Source: JAFGOM01 sp964428385
GTDB taxonomy: Archaea; Halobacteriota; Methanomicrobia; Methanomicrobiales; Methanospirillaceae
Reading direction: 5' to 3'
DNA length: 6,377 bases
NCBI GenBank assembly: GCA_964428385.1
Contig: CAYRYR010000137.1
Location: 1 to 6,377, forward strand
The translations under genes were made by a program, and so were the position numbers. The notes beneath the pieces are model-generated. The model worked only from the letters and a program-made list of their open reading frames with translations. It did no database searches and was not told the origin of the DNA. Positions 5,766 to 6,377 of this stretch are shown here, in pieces; position 1 is the stretch's first letter, and every line of letters begins with the position of its first letter.

Positions 5766-5896
5766 ATATTTCTGGTACGGACAAGTCTGAATACTGAACA
5801 ATTTGTTTGTGGATGATTAGGGATTCCTGGAATTGCTGCCACGACATTTACCGGTACTACTTGCTTTTCAATACCTGTGATTCATGATATGACACT
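5766..5896 (-). other. Spacer downstream of msrA, no gene recognised
   Basis: On the minus strand a frame stays open from 5881 to its stop at 5732, about 49 codons. It reads through ...RLVRTRNIDYSAGHNVLE and into the structured repeat. It has no ATG, no ribosome binding site and follows a TGA closely after msrA. It could be a decayed gene remnant or simply part of a longer repeat. No clear T-run terminator for msrA is visible. Confidence 0.3.
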
Positions 5897-6376
5897 TTAT
5901 CCCCAGGGAGTCTGTTTGTACCGTTCCTGTATTTTTAAATAAAATTGTTGGTGATACTCTTCTGCTTCATAAAAAACGTCTGCTTCCCGAACCTCGGTGA
6001 CAACCGGATTCTGATAACGGTTACTCTCATTGAGTTTTTGAATACAGTTCCATGCCTCTTTATGCTGCTCCATATCATGATAAAAGATGACTGACTGGTA
6101 CTGGGGGCCGGTATCATCACCCTGCCGATTGGTAGATGTCGGATCATGGATAGAGAAGAAGGTGGTAAGGATCCTGCGGTATGATATCTTCTGTGGATCG
6201 TATGTTATCTGTACCGCCTCGACATGGCCGGTATCTCCCTGGCATACATCCTGGTATGTGGGATCAATCGTGGTCCCCCCTGTATACCCTACACGGGTTG
6301 CTATAACACCTGGAAGGGCCATATATGCTGCCTCAATGCCCCAGAAACATCCCCCGGCAAGCGTTGCAAGAGTCAT
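5897..6376 (-). CDS. msrA: Peptide methionine sulfoxide reductase MsrA
   Basis: It reduces the S-epimer of methionine sulfoxide in free form or in proteins, a cytoplasmic oxidative-repair function. The 159 residues cover the MsrA domain nearly from end to end. The catalytic Cys10 is in GCFWG (9-13). Other family motifs are RVGYTGG (28-34), the substrate/catalytic region TYQDVCQGDTGHVEAV (40-55, with Y41 and E53), HDPTSTNRQGDDTGPQYQS (77-95) and AEEYHQQFYLK (138-148). The C-terminal tail ends KQTPWG and lacks the resolving cysteines found there in E. coli-type enzymes. Only C45 and C111 remain, so recycling may use one of these or proceed directly. The ATG lies one base from the window end, so a slightly longer start or upstream signals cannot be excluded. 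Confidence 0.95.
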   Translation of the reverse strand: MTLATLAGGCFWGIEAAYMALPGVIATRVGYTGGTTIDPTYQDVCQGDTGHVEAVQITYDPQKISYRRILTTFFSIHDPTSTNRQGDDTGPQYQSVIFYHDMEQHKEAWNCIQKLNESNRYQNPVVTEVREADVFYEAEEYHQQFYLKIQERYKQTPWG

Positions 6377-6377
6377 G

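Overview
This window looks like chromosomal DNA from a methanogenic euryarchaeon, most likely a Methanospirillum-like member of the Methanomicrobiales. The reasons are the methanogen-style citramalate/isopropylmalate synthase, the compact 330-residue ketol-acid reductoisomerase, archaeal TATA-like promoters with short leaders, T-run terminators, and AT-rich spacers full of dispersed repeats. The genus is my inference, not something the sequence proves.

Layout: (1) 1-215 is the 3' flank of ilvN. It holds a structured dispersed repeat (17-139) and a T-run terminator. (2) 216-3866, minus strand, is a tight operon cimA-ilvB-ilvN. cimA and ilvB overlap by 29 bases, and ilvB and ilvN overlap by 4. 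(3) 3867-4235 is a divergent regulatory region with a candidate promoter for each side, several small hairpins and a possible 13-codon leader peptide rich in Ile, Leu and Thr. (4) 4236-5228, plus strand, is ilvC with its own promoter, ribosome binding site and T-run. (5) 5229-5896 is a 668-base non-coding stretch between the convergent ilvC and msrA genes. It contains a 15-mer shared with the ilvN 3' flank, three degenerate purine-rich CGCAGAGG-type repeat copies, a 14-bp palindrome, and a second copy of the structured repeat (5636-5765) inverted relative to the first. (6) 5897-6376, minus strand, is msrA, whose start codon lies one base from the window edge.

Together the genes cover the shared early steps of branched-chain amino acid synthesis. 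CimA (or LeuA) supplies the 2-oxobutanoate branch for isoleucine (or the leucine branch). IlvBN condenses pyruvate with pyruvate or 2-oxobutanoate, and IlvC isomerises and reduces the acetohydroxy acids. Dihydroxy-acid dehydratase, the transaminase and the isopropylmalate isomerase/dehydrogenase are not in the window. MsrA is an unrelated methionine-repair enzyme.

The genes are ordinary; the interest is in the spacers. The whole ilv locus is bracketed by inverted copies of a roughly 125-base hairpin-forming repeat. Together with the shared 15-mer, this gives the ilvN and ilvC 3' ends the same sequence order in the same orientation relative to transcription. I see no phage, CRISPR, defence or other clearly new multi-gene system.
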